NCBI GenBank assembly: GCA_030605085.1
Contig: JAUWBH010000028.1
Coordinates: 1 to 43,247 of the forward strand
Source of the DNA: Promethearchaeota archaeon
GTDB taxonomy: Archaea > Asgardarchaeota > Lokiarchaeia > Sigynarchaeales > SOKP01
Reading direction: 5' to 3'
DNA length: 43,247 nucleotides
Part shown: positions 17,316 to 25,881 of the stretch, piece by piece
Layout of the letters: each line of letters opens with the position of its first letter
Numbering within the stretch: position 1 is the stretch's first letter
The notes under the pieces: generated by a model
What the model saw: the letters and a program-made list of their open reading frames with translations, nothing else
Told to the model about the DNA's origin: nothing
The model's database searches: none
Made by a program: the position numbers and the translations under genes

Positions 17316-18602
17316 TTGCTTGATATTGAGTTATTTCGGACAAACCTAGAGAAAATTATTGAATCAGAAAAAAAAAGGTTCAAAGATCCATCAAACGCAG
17401 AACGAGTCTTAGACTACGATAAAAAGTGGAGATATGCCTTAAGTGAGCTTCAAGAGTTAAGGAAAAAACGGAACGAGATCTCTCGCCAAATTGGAGAATA
17501 TAAAAAAGCAAAAGAAAATAAAAGAGCGCAAGAAGCTATTAAAGTATCTTCAAAAATTAAAGAAGAAATTGAAAAGATAGAAAAACAAAAATCGGAATAT
17601 TTCGAAGAAAGAGAAAAATATCGATATATCGTAGGAAATATCTTACATAAATCTGTTCCTACCGCAGAAACAGAGGAAGATAATGAAATAGTAAGAACAG
17701 TTGGAAAATTACCAAAATTTGATTTTAAACCATTATCGCATGTAGAATTAATTTCTAAGATAGATGGCGCAGATACAAAAAAAGCGGCTGAAGTTGTGGG
17801 TTCAAGATTTTATTATTTAAAAGGGGATCTGGTTTTACTAAATCTATCCTTAATGAGATTTGCGTTAGATTTTCTCCAAAATAAAGGTTATATTCTTATG
17901 TGGACACCCTTTTTTATCAAGCACGAAATAATTAAAGCAGCTGCAGAATTGGCTGATTTTGAGGATCAGCTTTACAAAATTCACGATGAAGACTTATTTA
18001 TGATTGCAACTTCAGAACAAACTTTAGCCGCCTACCATTATGATGAAATTATAGAACCAGAGAGATTACCAATAAAGTATGCAGGGATCTCATCTTGTTT
18101 CAGAAGGGAAGCCGGTTCTCATGGAAAAGATACTTTAGGTATATTTCGCGTGCATCAATTCGAAAAGGTTGAGCAATACGTATTTTGTAAGCCTAAAAAT
18201 TCATGGGAGATTCACGATGAGTTAATACAGAATGCCGAAGAAATTTACAAACAATTAGAGATTCCTTATAGAATTGTAAATATTGCGTCTGGAGAATTAA
18301 ACGACAACGCAGCAAAAAAGTACGATTTAGAAGCATGGTTTCCGGCCTCCCAAACTTATCGAGAACTCGTTAGTTGTAGCAATTGCTTAGATTATCAAGC
18401 AAGAAAATTAAAAATTCGAATGGGAAAAGTGGGTTCAGAAGAAAAGCAAATACTTCATACTTTAAACTCAACCGCCATAGCGACCGAACGGACAATCTGC
18501 TCTATCTTAGAAAACAATCAAAATGACGATCATTCGATCACAATTCCAAAAGTCCTTCAAAAATACATGAATGGCAAAAAGATTATTAAGAGTATAAGAT
18601 AA
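17316..18602 (+). CDS. serS: Seryl-tRNA synthetase
   Basis: 428 aa, start TTG 17316 after a strong GAGGGAG. The N-terminal ~115 residues are the long antiparallel coiled coil that grips the tRNA-Ser variable arm ('LQELRKKRNEISRQIGEYKK'). The class II core follows: 'ATSEQTLAAYHYDE', motif 2 'ISSCFRREAGSHGKDTLG', 'FRVHQFEKVEQYVF', 'ELVSCSNCLDYQARKL' and motif 3 'LNSTAIATERTICSIL'. It is the common SerRS, not the rare methanogen type with a zinc ion. SerRS also serylates tRNA-Sec, the first step of Sec synthesis, so it is functionally tied to the selenoproteins at 2713-5157 although not linked in position. Confidence 0.97.
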   Translation: MLDIELFRTNLEKIIESEKKRFKDPSNAERVLDYDKKWRYALSELQELRKKRNEISRQIGEYKKAKENKRAQEAIKVSSKIKEEIEKIEKQKSEYFEEREKYRYIVGNILHKSVPTAETEEDNEIVRTVGKLPKFDFKPLSHVELISKIDGADTKKAAEVVGSRFYYLKGDLVLLNLSLMRFALDFLQNKGYILMWTPFFIKHEIIKAAAELADFEDQLYKIHDEDLFMIATSEQTLAAYHYDEIIEPERLPIKYAGISSCFRREAGSHGKDTLGIFRVHQFEKVEQYVFCKPKNSWEIHDELIQNAEEIYKQLEIPYRIVNIASGELNDNAAKKYDLEAWFPASQTYRELVSCSNCLDYQARKLKIRMGKVGSEEKQILHTLNSTAIATERTICSILENNQNDDHSITIPKVLQKYMNGKKIIKSIR

Positions 18603-18620
18603 TTTTTAATTGAATGAAAA

Positions 18621-19850
18621 ATGCTTGAAGTACAATTAGAAGATTTTGAAGAATTTTATAAGGAAAAAATCAATTATCAGTTTTTTAAAACAATAAAGGT
18701 TTCAAAAAAGATTATTTCGGACATTAGGAATAATCTTATTGGAATCAAGATAACCATGGACCATTTTTTAGATTCTTCGGAAAGGATAGAATCTAAATCT
18801 AAAAAATCACTGAAGTTATTTTCAGAAAGAATTAAAGCTTCAATAGATGAGATAGAAATACCCGAAGAGGAAATTACTTACGATAATTTAAATGATTTAT
18901 TGAATTCCATCAAAAAATTATTAAGATCTATACATGAAATTGCCAGAAGATCGTTGCCTAAATTTCAAAAAGAAGTTCAGTCAGAAATAAAAGAACTCGA
19001 TTATAGAACCCGCAAACTTGGAAAAAAACAAGTGATCTTAGACAAGTTTCTTCTTACTAAATACACCGATCTTAAAAATGCAGAAGATTTATTAAATAAA
19101 TTACCGAAATTATTCAGTCTTAAAACAAACATAGAAAACGCAAAATCAGACCTGAGTGAATTTGAAACTGAAGTTGATGAACGGCAAAAGAAATTAGAAA
19201 AGTTAAATTCGGAATTAATTACACTTGAAAAAAATGATTTATTTAAAAAACTTGAAAATGAACAAGAGAAATTATTTAAGTTAAGAATAAAAATTAACGA
19301 TGAGATTGGCTTTAAAAAAGCGTTAAAGAAGTTAAAATTTGAACTAGATAAAGAAACAATTCATATTGCAAATCTTGACTTTAATTATCTAAAAAATTTC
19401 TTAAAAGATCCAATCTCAACTTTAAAAAACGAAAGTAAAGATTTACCAAATTTCTCAGCTCTTTTAGTACATCTAAGGCATATTTTAGAAGAAGGTAAGT
19501 TAAATCTTAAAGCAGACACAAAAGATAAAACAATAGTACAAATTAATAATATATTCGAGGAAAAGACGATGCATTCGTATATCGATGAATTAAAAGGTCT
19601 AAATGAAAATATTAATAAAATTCAAAATGAAATTAAAGAAGCGGGGCTTTCCACAAAATTAGAGGATATTAAAAATCAAATATCTTTTAATGCAGCAAAA
19701 CTCGAACATATTCAAAACGACCTTGAGCGGAAAAATAAAGATTATCTGAAATATCTAGGGACATTAAAACAAGAACGGGAAAATTTCCAAAAATTTGTGG
19801 AACGGGTTATTCATGAGGGCATCAAAATAAGTATAACTTTTATTTTCTAA
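18621..19850 (+). CDS. Long coiled-coil protein, unknown
   Basis: 409 aa, ATG 18621, 18 nt after serS, probably same transcript. Nearly the whole chain is charged heptad-type helix (for example 'LKEKNLEKL'-like patterns, 'FETEVDERQKKLEKLNSEL', 'KLEDIKNQISFNAAKLEHI'), with few Gly or Pro. No ATPase, membrane or signal motif. SMC-like or cytoskeletal-type coiled coils are common in Asgard genomes. The function is not recognisable. Confidence 0.75.
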   Translation: MLEVQLEDFEEFYKEKINYQFFKTIKVSKKIISDIRNNLIGIKITMDHFLDSSERIESKSKKSLKLFSERIKASIDEIEIPEEEITYDNLNDLLNSIKKLLRSIHEIARRSLPKFQKEVQSEIKELDYRTRKLGKKQVILDKFLLTKYTDLKNAEDLLNKLPKLFSLKTNIENAKSDLSEFETEVDERQKKLEKLNSELITLEKNDLFKKLENEQEKLFKLRIKINDEIGFKKALKKLKFELDKETIHIANLDFNYLKNFLKDPISTLKNESKDLPNFSALLVHLRHILEEGKLNLKADTKDKTIVQINNIFEEKTMHSYIDELKGLNENINKIQNEIKEAGLSTKLEDIKNQISFNAAKLEHIQNDLERKNKDYLKYLGTLKQERENFQKFVERVIHEGIKISITFIF

Positions 19851-19861
19851 TATAGGGAGTT

Positions 19862-20587
19862 TTAATTTTTCTTAGATATTTCAAATTCTCGATTATTATT
19901 TGCACTTTTTTTTTGTAGGGTTAATTTTAAGTTTTCTTTGAAAAACAAAAAAGTCTCAGTGCGCTTTAAATTAAAAATTTTTAAGTACTCGTATGCTAAT
20001 ACCAAATCTTGTTTGATATCAATGTCAAAGCCAGCTCGAAAGGAATCGTATATAGCAAATTTTAATCCCATTTTTTTGGCATGATTAATTAAGGCAAATA
20101 AAGAGGGAGTATTAGGGTCTGAAAAATAAGATGGCAAAATATCGGGCGGATTTCTCCCTAATACTGAAACTCCTGCCGATTGAATTGAAGGGCAAACAAC
20201 TAATTGATTATTTTTTACCAGAGTATCTATTTCGTAATAATTTTTGGCAGAAATTAAAATAAGATCTAAAAAAACAAATACAGTACTTTGAGCACTAAAT
20301 TTTTTAATTGCGATATGATTAAGAACTGAAATTATTTCGTCAAAGGATTGCCCATTTTTTAATTTCTCTTTAATCCCGATTAAATTATAATCATTTGCCA
20401 GTTCAAGTATTTCAGAACTATTACAATACACAATTTTTTTATCGAAGCAATTTACTTTCAATAAGGTATTACAAAGATCTTTAAACAATGCTATTGATAA
20501 ATTTTTAAGTTGCTCTTTCGAAAAACAATCTCTAAGGCGAGATTTAGTTTTTGATAACGGAGCTATTGGAATTAATAAAATACTCAT
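19862..20587 (-). CDS. cofC: CofC, 2-phospho-L-lactate guanylyltransferase-like
   Basis: 241 aa. N-terminal 'LIPIAPLSKTKSRLRDCFS' is the nucleotidyltransferase start typical of CofC/FbiD (activation of phospholactate or phosphoenolpyruvate with GTP). 'GVSVLGRNPPDILP' and 'FDIDIKQDLVLAYEYL' correspond to the conserved 'NAL..PPD' and 'DIDTPEDL' blocks. It supplies the side-chain precursor of coenzyme F420, matching the FrhB-like subunit at 1122. The metal-binding 'D' region reads 'VFLDLILIS', less canonical than usual, and the C-terminal ~35 residues are a lysine-rich tail. Convergent with the coiled-coil gene, 11 nt apart. Confidence 0.8.
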   Translation of the reverse strand: MSILLIPIAPLSKTKSRLRDCFSKEQLKNLSIALFKDLCNTLLKVNCFDKKIVYCNSSEILELANDYNLIGIKEKLKNGQSFDEIISVLNHIAIKKFSAQSTVFVFLDLILISAKNYYEIDTLVKNNQLVVCPSIQSAGVSVLGRNPPDILPSYFSDPNTPSLFALINHAKKMGLKFAIYDSFRAGFDIDIKQDLVLAYEYLKIFNLKRTETFLFFKENLKLTLQKKSANNNREFEISKKN

Positions 20588-20739
20588 ATTAAATTTGTAA
20601 ATATTTCTTATATATTCCTAAATAAAGATTTGATAATTACAAATTAATTTTAAAATTTAAAAATAAATCCTTTTAAGTTTGTATAATTATTGAATAAACA
20701 TCTCTTTAAAAGCAACATTTTGCCTTCTTTATTCTATTT

Positions 20740-21063
20740 TCATAAAGTATTTTCGAGTATTTTAATAGCTATTAATTCGAAGGCCTTAGTAACATTTTCG
20801 TTCAACTTTGCAGATGTTTCGATATATTCTACATTATAACTTCTTACTTTTTTTTCGCCTTCCTCTATAGATACTTTTCTTTCGTTATTTTTATCAATTT
20901 TATTTCCAACTATAATAAAGGGGATATCACTGTTTAGATCTTTCATCTTTGATATCCAAAATTCCAAACTTTCAAATGATTCTCTGTTCAAAATATCAAA
21001 AACAACGACGGCACCAACAGCGTAATCAAAATAATATTCAGTGACAAATAATTTATCTTGTTG
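20740..21063 (-). pseudogene. Small GTPase fragment (C-terminal half), 5' part lost
   Basis: From 21063 down to 20740 the frame reads 'QQDKLFVTEYYFDYAVGAVV', 'VFDILNRESFESLEFW', 'IIVGNKIDKN' (NKxD) and 'ETSAKLNEN' (SAK): the second half of a Ras/Rab-like GTPase, about half identical to the intact copy at 23607. A TGA (21064-21066) stands where the intact copy has the Gly of 'WDISGQHD'. Upstream the alignment fades after ~9 residues, so the P-loop and switch regions are gone. The first in-frame ATG is 20991, which would give only 83 aa. The loss borders a repeat block and the mobile GIY-YIG-like gene, suggesting displacement by insertion. Confidence 0.8.
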
Positions 21064-21101
21064 TCAAGCTTTAGAATCAAGTTGTAGACAGAAACAAGAC
21101 G

Positions 21102-21180
21102 AGTTTATCTAAAATAGTTGACAACACCCTCACAAAATTATATTTGACTCAAATAGTTGACAAAACGCTCTTAGAATTCA
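21102..21180. repeat. 39-nt direct repeat, two copies
   Basis: AAATAGTTGACAA recurs at 21112-21124 and 21151-21163, with partial similarity on both sides ('..TCTAAAATAG' / '..ACTCAAATAG', 'CCCTCACAAAATT' / 'CGCTCTTAGAATT'). It lies exactly between the broken GTPase and the GIY-YIG-like gene, so it may be an insertion footprint or binding site. Confidence 0.55.
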
Positions 21181-21330
21181 AAAAACCAACAATCTCTTAG
21201 ACGATAAATTCAATAAGATTTCACTTATTCATAACTAAAATTTCATGAAAAAACTAAGTTTTTTTTGTTCAACCTTTATAGATATAGAAGTAATAAATAT
21301 TATTAAATTTTAAATTCAAAATGAATCAGA

Positions 21331-23556
21331 ATGTATAGAAGAAAATTTTCTTGCCTAACCAATCCTGCTCGATCGTGTTCATATTTAAGAAAAACTAATT
21401 TTGTCAAAAGACATTATAATAATGATTCCTCTATTGGTGGAATTGCTTCCTCTCTTGTCTCCTCAAAAATTGAAACAATGGGTTGGACTATTGTAAATCA
21501 ATTTCATAAGAAAATTTTAGAGAATCAGATCAAATTACATGGAAATCAACTAAGTATTTTAACAAACATTGATGGTTCCCTTAAACTGAGTTCCGAATTA
21601 CCCCCAATCAGAGCAAAAAGTGTAGCAGATATCAATAAGATAGCTTCTGAGAGTGGTAGAAGAAAATACAATTGGATTGGGATTGTTTATGAAATAAATG
21701 AAATAAATCCTCGAACTAATAAGATAATAGATAGAATTGGAGGAGCCTCTACATCAACTATGCGTGATAGATGGCATTGGTATATTAGAAATTCGTTAAA
21801 CAAACCAGAAAAATTCGATCTAGGGATTCACAAAAAAATTCGTAATTATTTATTTAATGTATTGGGATTTTCAAAAAATGATTTGTTGAACGGTAAAAAT
21901 TGGAACTATGGATTAATATATTTATTATTAAATAAAAGATTTAAAAGATTTGTTAGAATAGTTTGTTTTTCTTTTATTTCTTTGCGAAATCAAGAAATTT
22001 CTTTTATTAAAGAGAATAACTTGCTTGACGATGGTCTTAATCAGCAGCGAGGCGGTGAAGGACTTAGAGCACCTTTACCCATAATTAAAATAGCTTTTTA
22101 TATCACAATAGGCTATTCTATACCAAAAATAGTAGAGGTTTTATTTTCTGAGCATGGAATAATATGCGGTGAAACAACGGTAGCAAGGCGGATAACAAAG
22201 TTTTTTGATAATTATCAAGAAGCACAGATCAAATTTATGAGACCTCTGTTCGCGTGGTTAATTCAGTTAAAATTCGAGTTATATGAGATAAATGACGCAT
22301 TTGATAGATTTATGCACTTACGGATTAGTGCGTTTTTTGGAGAAAAATTATACTACGAACTTAAAAACTTATCTTATGGTGAACTAATGGAATTACCGAT
22401 TACGAGACAGATCGACGCTACCTATTGGTCACAAGAAGGACATACGTCCTTTAAGAGAATTCCAGTAAATATATTAAAACATCTATTATTTACTTATATT
22501 TCTGGCGCAAAAGCCTTACATGATCGTAGTATCAAACTCTTTTTAACAGGAAAAGCAGTATCTACTCTTGATAAACAATTATTATATCAGCTAGAAGGAC
22601 AACTTGGTTATGAAAAAAATTGGAGTAGAGCACGAAGATATGTTATTGGAAGTTTCTTAATACAAGAACTACGAAAAGTAGAAAATCTACCTCAAAACTT
22701 ACAAAATGATGCAATAAGTGAAATATATACAAAAGTAGGTTACTCTAAAGAAACTAGCAAGTCAAATTCTTCTTATTTGACGAAAAAGTTTTTTTGTGGC
22801 TTTTCCACCGTCAAAGTATTGAAATTTTTGAATGAAAATCCATCTATAACTTCAATTGAAGATTTTGATGCCGTTTTTTCTTGTAAATATGGAAGTTATA
22901 ACGACTTCCTTCTAAATAGGGAATCCATCATAGAATTGATCATAAACAATGCAAACCACACCACAGCGGCAGAAACAGCCCATATGGAGTCAAGTGAGTT
23001 TTATAAACAAGTTAATGCGTTAGGATACTCAAGCTATTGGGATGCTAGACAAGATCTTTGTCTTCCAAAATTAATTACAATGATGAGAGAAGATGACAAC
23101 GGAAATTTTAATCATATTTTTACTTCCATTGGCTATTCTATTAATAATGCTAAAAATCATAATGAGTTAACAAAAAAACTTTTTAATAATATTTTTAATT
23201 CATCTTATAGTGGTCAAAAATTTTTAAAAAAAAATCCTAACCTAGCCAGCTTAAAGCAAATAAAAGATTTCATAGATAAAAATGGTTTAGATGAAGATCT
23301 CAAAAATAGTTTTGTAAGAATTGTTATCAATCCCAAAATTTTAGCGCAGATTTGTGATTCAATTATTAAAAAATATTCCGACATCAATTACTACTCAGAT
23401 ATAAGCAAAAAAATTGGTATAAGTTATAATTTAAAGAAAGTTATTAAGGAAAAACTTACTTTGCCACTACAGGCTTTTGAAAAACTAAAAATTCTATATG
23501 ACGGTAACATTCTACATCAAGAGATTGAAGGAAGGAAACGTATATATACACATTGA
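21331..23556 (+). CDS. GIY-YIG-like endonuclease with helix-turn-helix modules, mobile
   Basis: 741 aa. Residues ~115-240 show GIY-YIG hallmarks: 'NWIGIVYEINE' as the GIY strand, 'IIDRIGGASTSTMRDRWHWY' with the second strand, catalytic Arg and His, and the family-closing 'GLNQQRGGEGLRAPLP' after an 'ISFIKENN' segment. The long remainder holds several HTH-like modules (for example 'GYSIPKIVEVLF...ICGETTVARRI', 'TAAETAHMESSEFYKQ', 'YYSDISKKIGISYNLKKV'), as in homing endonucleases that use NUMOD/AraC-like DNA readers. Probably a free-standing homing-type or mobile nuclease. It sits between a headless GTPase gene and an intact one, on the opposite strand. Ends in TGA. The family call rests on motifs seen by eye. 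Confidence 0.6.
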   Translation: MYRRKFSCLTNPARSCSYLRKTNFVKRHYNNDSSIGGIASSLVSSKIETMGWTIVNQFHKKILENQIKLHGNQLSILTNIDGSLKLSSELPPIRAKSVADINKIASESGRRKYNWIGIVYEINEINPRTNKIIDRIGGASTSTMRDRWHWYIRNSLNKPEKFDLGIHKKIRNYLFNVLGFSKNDLLNGKNWNYGLIYLLLNKRFKRFVRIVCFSFISLRNQEISFIKENNLLDDGLNQQRGGEGLRAPLPIIKIAFYITIGYSIPKIVEVLFSEHGIICGETTVARRITKFFDNYQEAQIKFMRPLFAWLIQLKFELYEINDAFDRFMHLRISAFFGEKLYYELKNLSYGELMELPITRQIDATYWSQEGHTSFKRIPVNILKHLLFTYISGAKALHDRSIKLFLTGKAVSTLDKQLLYQLEGQLGYEKNWSRARRYVIGSFLIQELRKVENLPQNLQNDAISEIYTKVGYSKETSKSNSSYLTKKFFCGFSTVKVLKFLNENPSITSIEDFDAVFSCKYGSYNDFLLNRESIIELIINNANHTTAAETAHMESSEFYKQVNALGYSSYWDARQDLCLPKLITMMREDDNGNFNHIFTSIGYSINNAKNHNELTKKLFNNIFNSSYSGQKFLKKNPNLASLKQIKDFIDKNGLDEDLKNSFVRIVINPKILAQICDSIIKKYSDINYYSDISKKIGISYNLKKVIKEKLTLPLQAFEKLKILYDGNILHQEIEGRKRIYTH

Positions 23557-23606
23557 CATACTCACATTAAGTGAATTTTAGACCTTACCTTCATATATTT
23601 TTTTAT

Positions 23607-24173
23607 TTATTTTTCTAAATATTTATTTATAATTTGTATAGACAAAACTTCAAAAATCTTATTTATATTTTCATTTGTTTTGGCAGATGTCTCTATATAT
23701 TTTACATGGTAATTTTTTGCTTTCTTTTGTGCCTCTTCAGCAGTTACTTGTCTATCTTCTTTTTTATCCATTTTATTCCCCACTATTATAAAAGTGACAT
23801 CACCGCTTAACCTTTTCATATTGTCGATCCAATAATCAATATTCATAAAAGACGTTCTATTCGAAATATCGAAAATAACTAGAGCACCAATAGCATATTC
23901 GAAAAAGTAAGTGTTTACATATAACTTATCGTGCTGTCCAGAGATATCCCAAAGGTATAGACTGAGACCTTTCCCTTCTAAATACTTTCTAGATTTGGGG
24001 TTAATTTGATTTCTTTTAATAATATCGTTCACATTAAGCTCTTTAATCAAGAAGTTAGCACCAACAGTTTGGATATATTCTGTTTTAAATATTCCATCGA
24101 CATATCTAGCTAACATACTGGTCTTTCCCACGCTTGCATCTCCTAACAGTAATACTTTTCCCCTATAACTCAA
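23607..24173 (-). CDS. Ras/Rab-like small GTPase (Asgard eukaryotic-signature type)
   Basis: 188 aa with all G motifs: P-loop 'GDASVGKTSM' (~11-19), switch I threonine in 'YIQTVGANF', DxxG in 'LWDISGQHDKLY', NKxD in 'IIVGNKMDKK' and 'ETSAKTNEN' (G5). GTP-binding molecular switch. No C-terminal prenylation cysteine (ends 'INKYLEK'), so any membrane attachment would be indirect. An insertion of ~15 residues between switch I and DxxG ('KRNQINPKSRKYLEGKG') is longer than in most Rabs. Expanded small GTPases are a signature of Asgard archaea. The Gln in 'SGQHD' corresponds to the catalytic Gln of Ras/Rab. Confidence 0.93.
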   Translation of the reverse strand: MSYRGKVLLLGDASVGKTSMLARYVDGIFKTEYIQTVGANFLIKELNVNDIIKRNQINPKSRKYLEGKGLSLYLWDISGQHDKLYVNTYFFEYAIGALVIFDISNRTSFMNIDYWIDNMKRLSGDVTFIIVGNKMDKKEDRQVTAEEAQKKAKNYHVKYIETSAKTNENINKIFEVLSIQIINKYLEK

Positions 24174-24249
24174 TTTTTTGACCTTTGGTTTATTGTAATA
24201 TACTACTACTTTAAATTTAATTTAACTCATTTAAAAGTTTTAACAAAAT

Positions 24250-25104
24250 TTAAAAGATCTTTTGCATTTCATTTTTTTTTTGTGTTAACTTCGCAACTTT
24301 ACATTCAGAGCTGATAAAATGTCTAAACAGATGTTCATATCCTAAAATTTGTTTGGGTCTGCCGTTTTCAAGCCATAACCCTGATGTATATTCTGGAGCT
24401 TCTTTTACTTGATTTAGAGTAGTAAGCAAAAAGTGATTATCGGCGATTAATAAGCCAAATGGAATAACAGTATCCCCTTCAATAGAATGAACTTTAACAG
24501 CTAATTTTAATAATTTTTTTATCTCTTCTTTTATATTATCAAAAAATTTTAGAGCGATAACAATCTCGTTCGAATTAGATGAAAATTTTTTATTCCATAA
24601 TTCTTTCGTTATCCAATCGTACCCACCTAATTCTTCCATTAATAAGTCAGGAGTAATTATAAAATATATTCTACGGGTCGCTGAACTGATTAGTTCTTTA
24701 ATTTTTTTTCTAATCTTTTCTTTAGAGTTAATTGCCCAAACTCGTGGTTCATATTCCTCTTCGTCTATTTCTAATTCGTTTATCGCTTTTTCTATTATCA
24801 ATGTTTTTGACATTTTTTCCTTGTATTCTTGGCGAATAGAATTGAAAATTTTTTGAATAGGTATAATCTGATAATTGGCACCCCTCTTAACCAGCTCTTT
24901 CTGAATAAAACCTCTATCTATTAATCTATTTAAGGAATCGTATACTCGAGCACGATCTACTCCAGAATGTTTTGCAATATCAGCCGGAGAAAGGATCTTA
25001 TATTTACTTAAAGTTAACATAACTTTACTATCATTTTTGGTAAATCCTAACGATTGAAGTGATTTCTCAATCTCAGCTTCGGTAAGTTTAATCTTTTTTT
25101 CCAT
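24250..25104 (-). CDS. TrmB-family transcriptional regulator
   Basis: 284 aa. Residues ~10-75 are the TrmB winged helix ('LQSLGFTKNDSKVMLTLSKY', 'PADIAKHSGVDRARVYDSL', 'RLIDRGFIQKE'). After a coiled linker, the C-terminal part (~120-270) has the PLD-like/TrmB effector fold ('SATRRIYFIITPDLLMEE', 'GDTVIPFGLLIADNHFLLT'). TrmB proteins typically control sugar transport or central metabolism in archaea; the ligand is unreadable here. Divergent from the histone gene 421 nt away. Confidence 0.9.
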   Translation of the reverse strand: MEKKIKLTEAEIEKSLQSLGFTKNDSKVMLTLSKYKILSPADIAKHSGVDRARVYDSLNRLIDRGFIQKELVKRGANYQIIPIQKIFNSIRQEYKEKMSKTLIIEKAINELEIDEEEYEPRVWAINSKEKIRKKIKELISSATRRIYFIITPDLLMEELGGYDWITKELWNKKFSSNSNEIVIALKFFDNIKEEIKKLLKLAVKVHSIEGDTVIPFGLLIADNHFLLTTLNQVKEAPEYTSGLWLENGRPKQILGYEHLFRHFISSECKVAKLTQKKNEMQKIF

Positions 25105-25418
25105 TTTTATAGTTATATAAGAGTTCTATTCCCGCTTTTATTTACATTTATAATATACAATTTTTTAATTTTATACTTTTACTTTACAAAACATGAATTT
25201 TTGAACTATCTCATATCGTTAAAAATTAATTCTATTTGAAAAAACTCTATTAACCTTTTAATAAATTTATTATTTTTAAGTAATAATAAAATTCTAAGAT
25301 ACAAAAAATTCTATATCTCATTTAATTTAACTTAAAAATTTTCATTTTGTCGGTTAAATTAATATAACGAACATATTTTCGATCATAAAAATTCAATTAA
25401 GTTAAATTTCCAATATAT

Positions 25419-25430
25419 TGATTCGAATCA
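25419..25430. promoter_or_regulatory. Perfect palindrome upstream of histone TATA box
   Basis: TGATTCGAATCA is a 12-bp perfect palindrome that ends 6 nt before TTTATATAATA, a position that suits an activator or operator overlapping the BRE. It looks like a tRNA T-arm, but nothing else of a tRNA is present. Confidence 0.45.
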
Positions 25431-25435
25431 TAACA

Positions 25436-25446
25436 TTTATATAATA
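25436..25446 (+). promoter_or_regulatory. TATA box of the histone gene
   Basis: TTTATATAATA lies 80-90 nt before the histone start; transcription would begin near 25468-25473, leaving a ~55-nt AT-rich leader that ends in GGAGGAA (25512-25518), 7 nt before ATG 25526. Confidence 0.55.
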
Positions 25447-25525
25447 GAATTGTGTAGTTATAATTAATTAATAATTTTAATTAAGAAAAAAAAAATTTCT
25501 AAAAAATTAGTGGAGGAATAGAATT

Positions 25526-25780
25526 ATGGCAAAAAAGAAAGCACCTGAGAAAAAAGCAGCGCCTGCCAAGAAAAAAGGTGAAGGATACATTGCGAAAGCC
25601 CCTATTAGGCGATTAATGAAAAAAGAGGGAGCCAATTTAGTAGCTGCCGAAGCGCTTGATAAATTAATCAGTTATTTAGAAAGTTCAGCTGCAGACGCAA
25701 CTAAAGATGCAATTAAAATCTGTAAAAGCGATAATCGCAAAAGAGTTACAAGCGCCGACATTCGCAAAGCAACAAGGTAA
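25526..25780 (+). CDS. Archaeal histone with a lysine-rich N-terminal tail
   Basis: 84 aa. Residues ~1-20 form a tail of Lys/Ala/Pro ('MAKKKAPEKKAAPAKKKG'). Residues ~21-84 are one histone fold ('IAKAPIRRLMKKEGANLVAA', 'ALDKLISYLESSAADATK', 'DNRKRVTSADIRKATR') with the usual RxTxxDI-type loop. DNA-packing chromatin protein, dimer-forming. Most archaeal histones lack such a tail; tailed forms are described in Asgard archaea and resemble eukaryotic tails, though no specific modification site can be claimed. The strong GGAGGAA ribosome binding site suggests high expression. Confidence 0.95.
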   Translation: MAKKKAPEKKAAPAKKKGEGYIAKAPIRRLMKKEGANLVAAEALDKLISYLESSAADATKDAIKICKSDNRKRVTSADIRKATR

Positions 25781-25881
25781 ATAGCTCAATATTTTTAATA
25801 ACTTTGTATTACTTTTTTTTTTCCTTTTTTATAAAATAAAACAATTATTTAATTTTCTCACAAAATCTTAACATTTAAATA

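Larger units (their letters stand above)
25105..25525. other. 421-nt AT-rich divergent region (TrmB / histone)
   Basis: Very AT-rich. Contains the histone promoter signals listed separately. Upstream of that, poly-A/T tracts and no RNA gene or repeat that I can support. The minus strand near 25110-25140 ('AACTCTTATATAACTAT' as its complement) offers a TATATAA box for the TrmB gene. Confidence 0.55.

Noticed and set aside
21064..21066. TGA in the GTPase fragment as another Sec codon
   Set aside because: It aligns to the glycine of WDISGQ, not to a cysteine, and the upstream coding part is missing.
25419..25430. tRNA T-arm-like GATTCGAATC
   Set aside because: Surrounding DNA is AT-rich promoter; no cloverleaf. 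Kept only as a palindrome.
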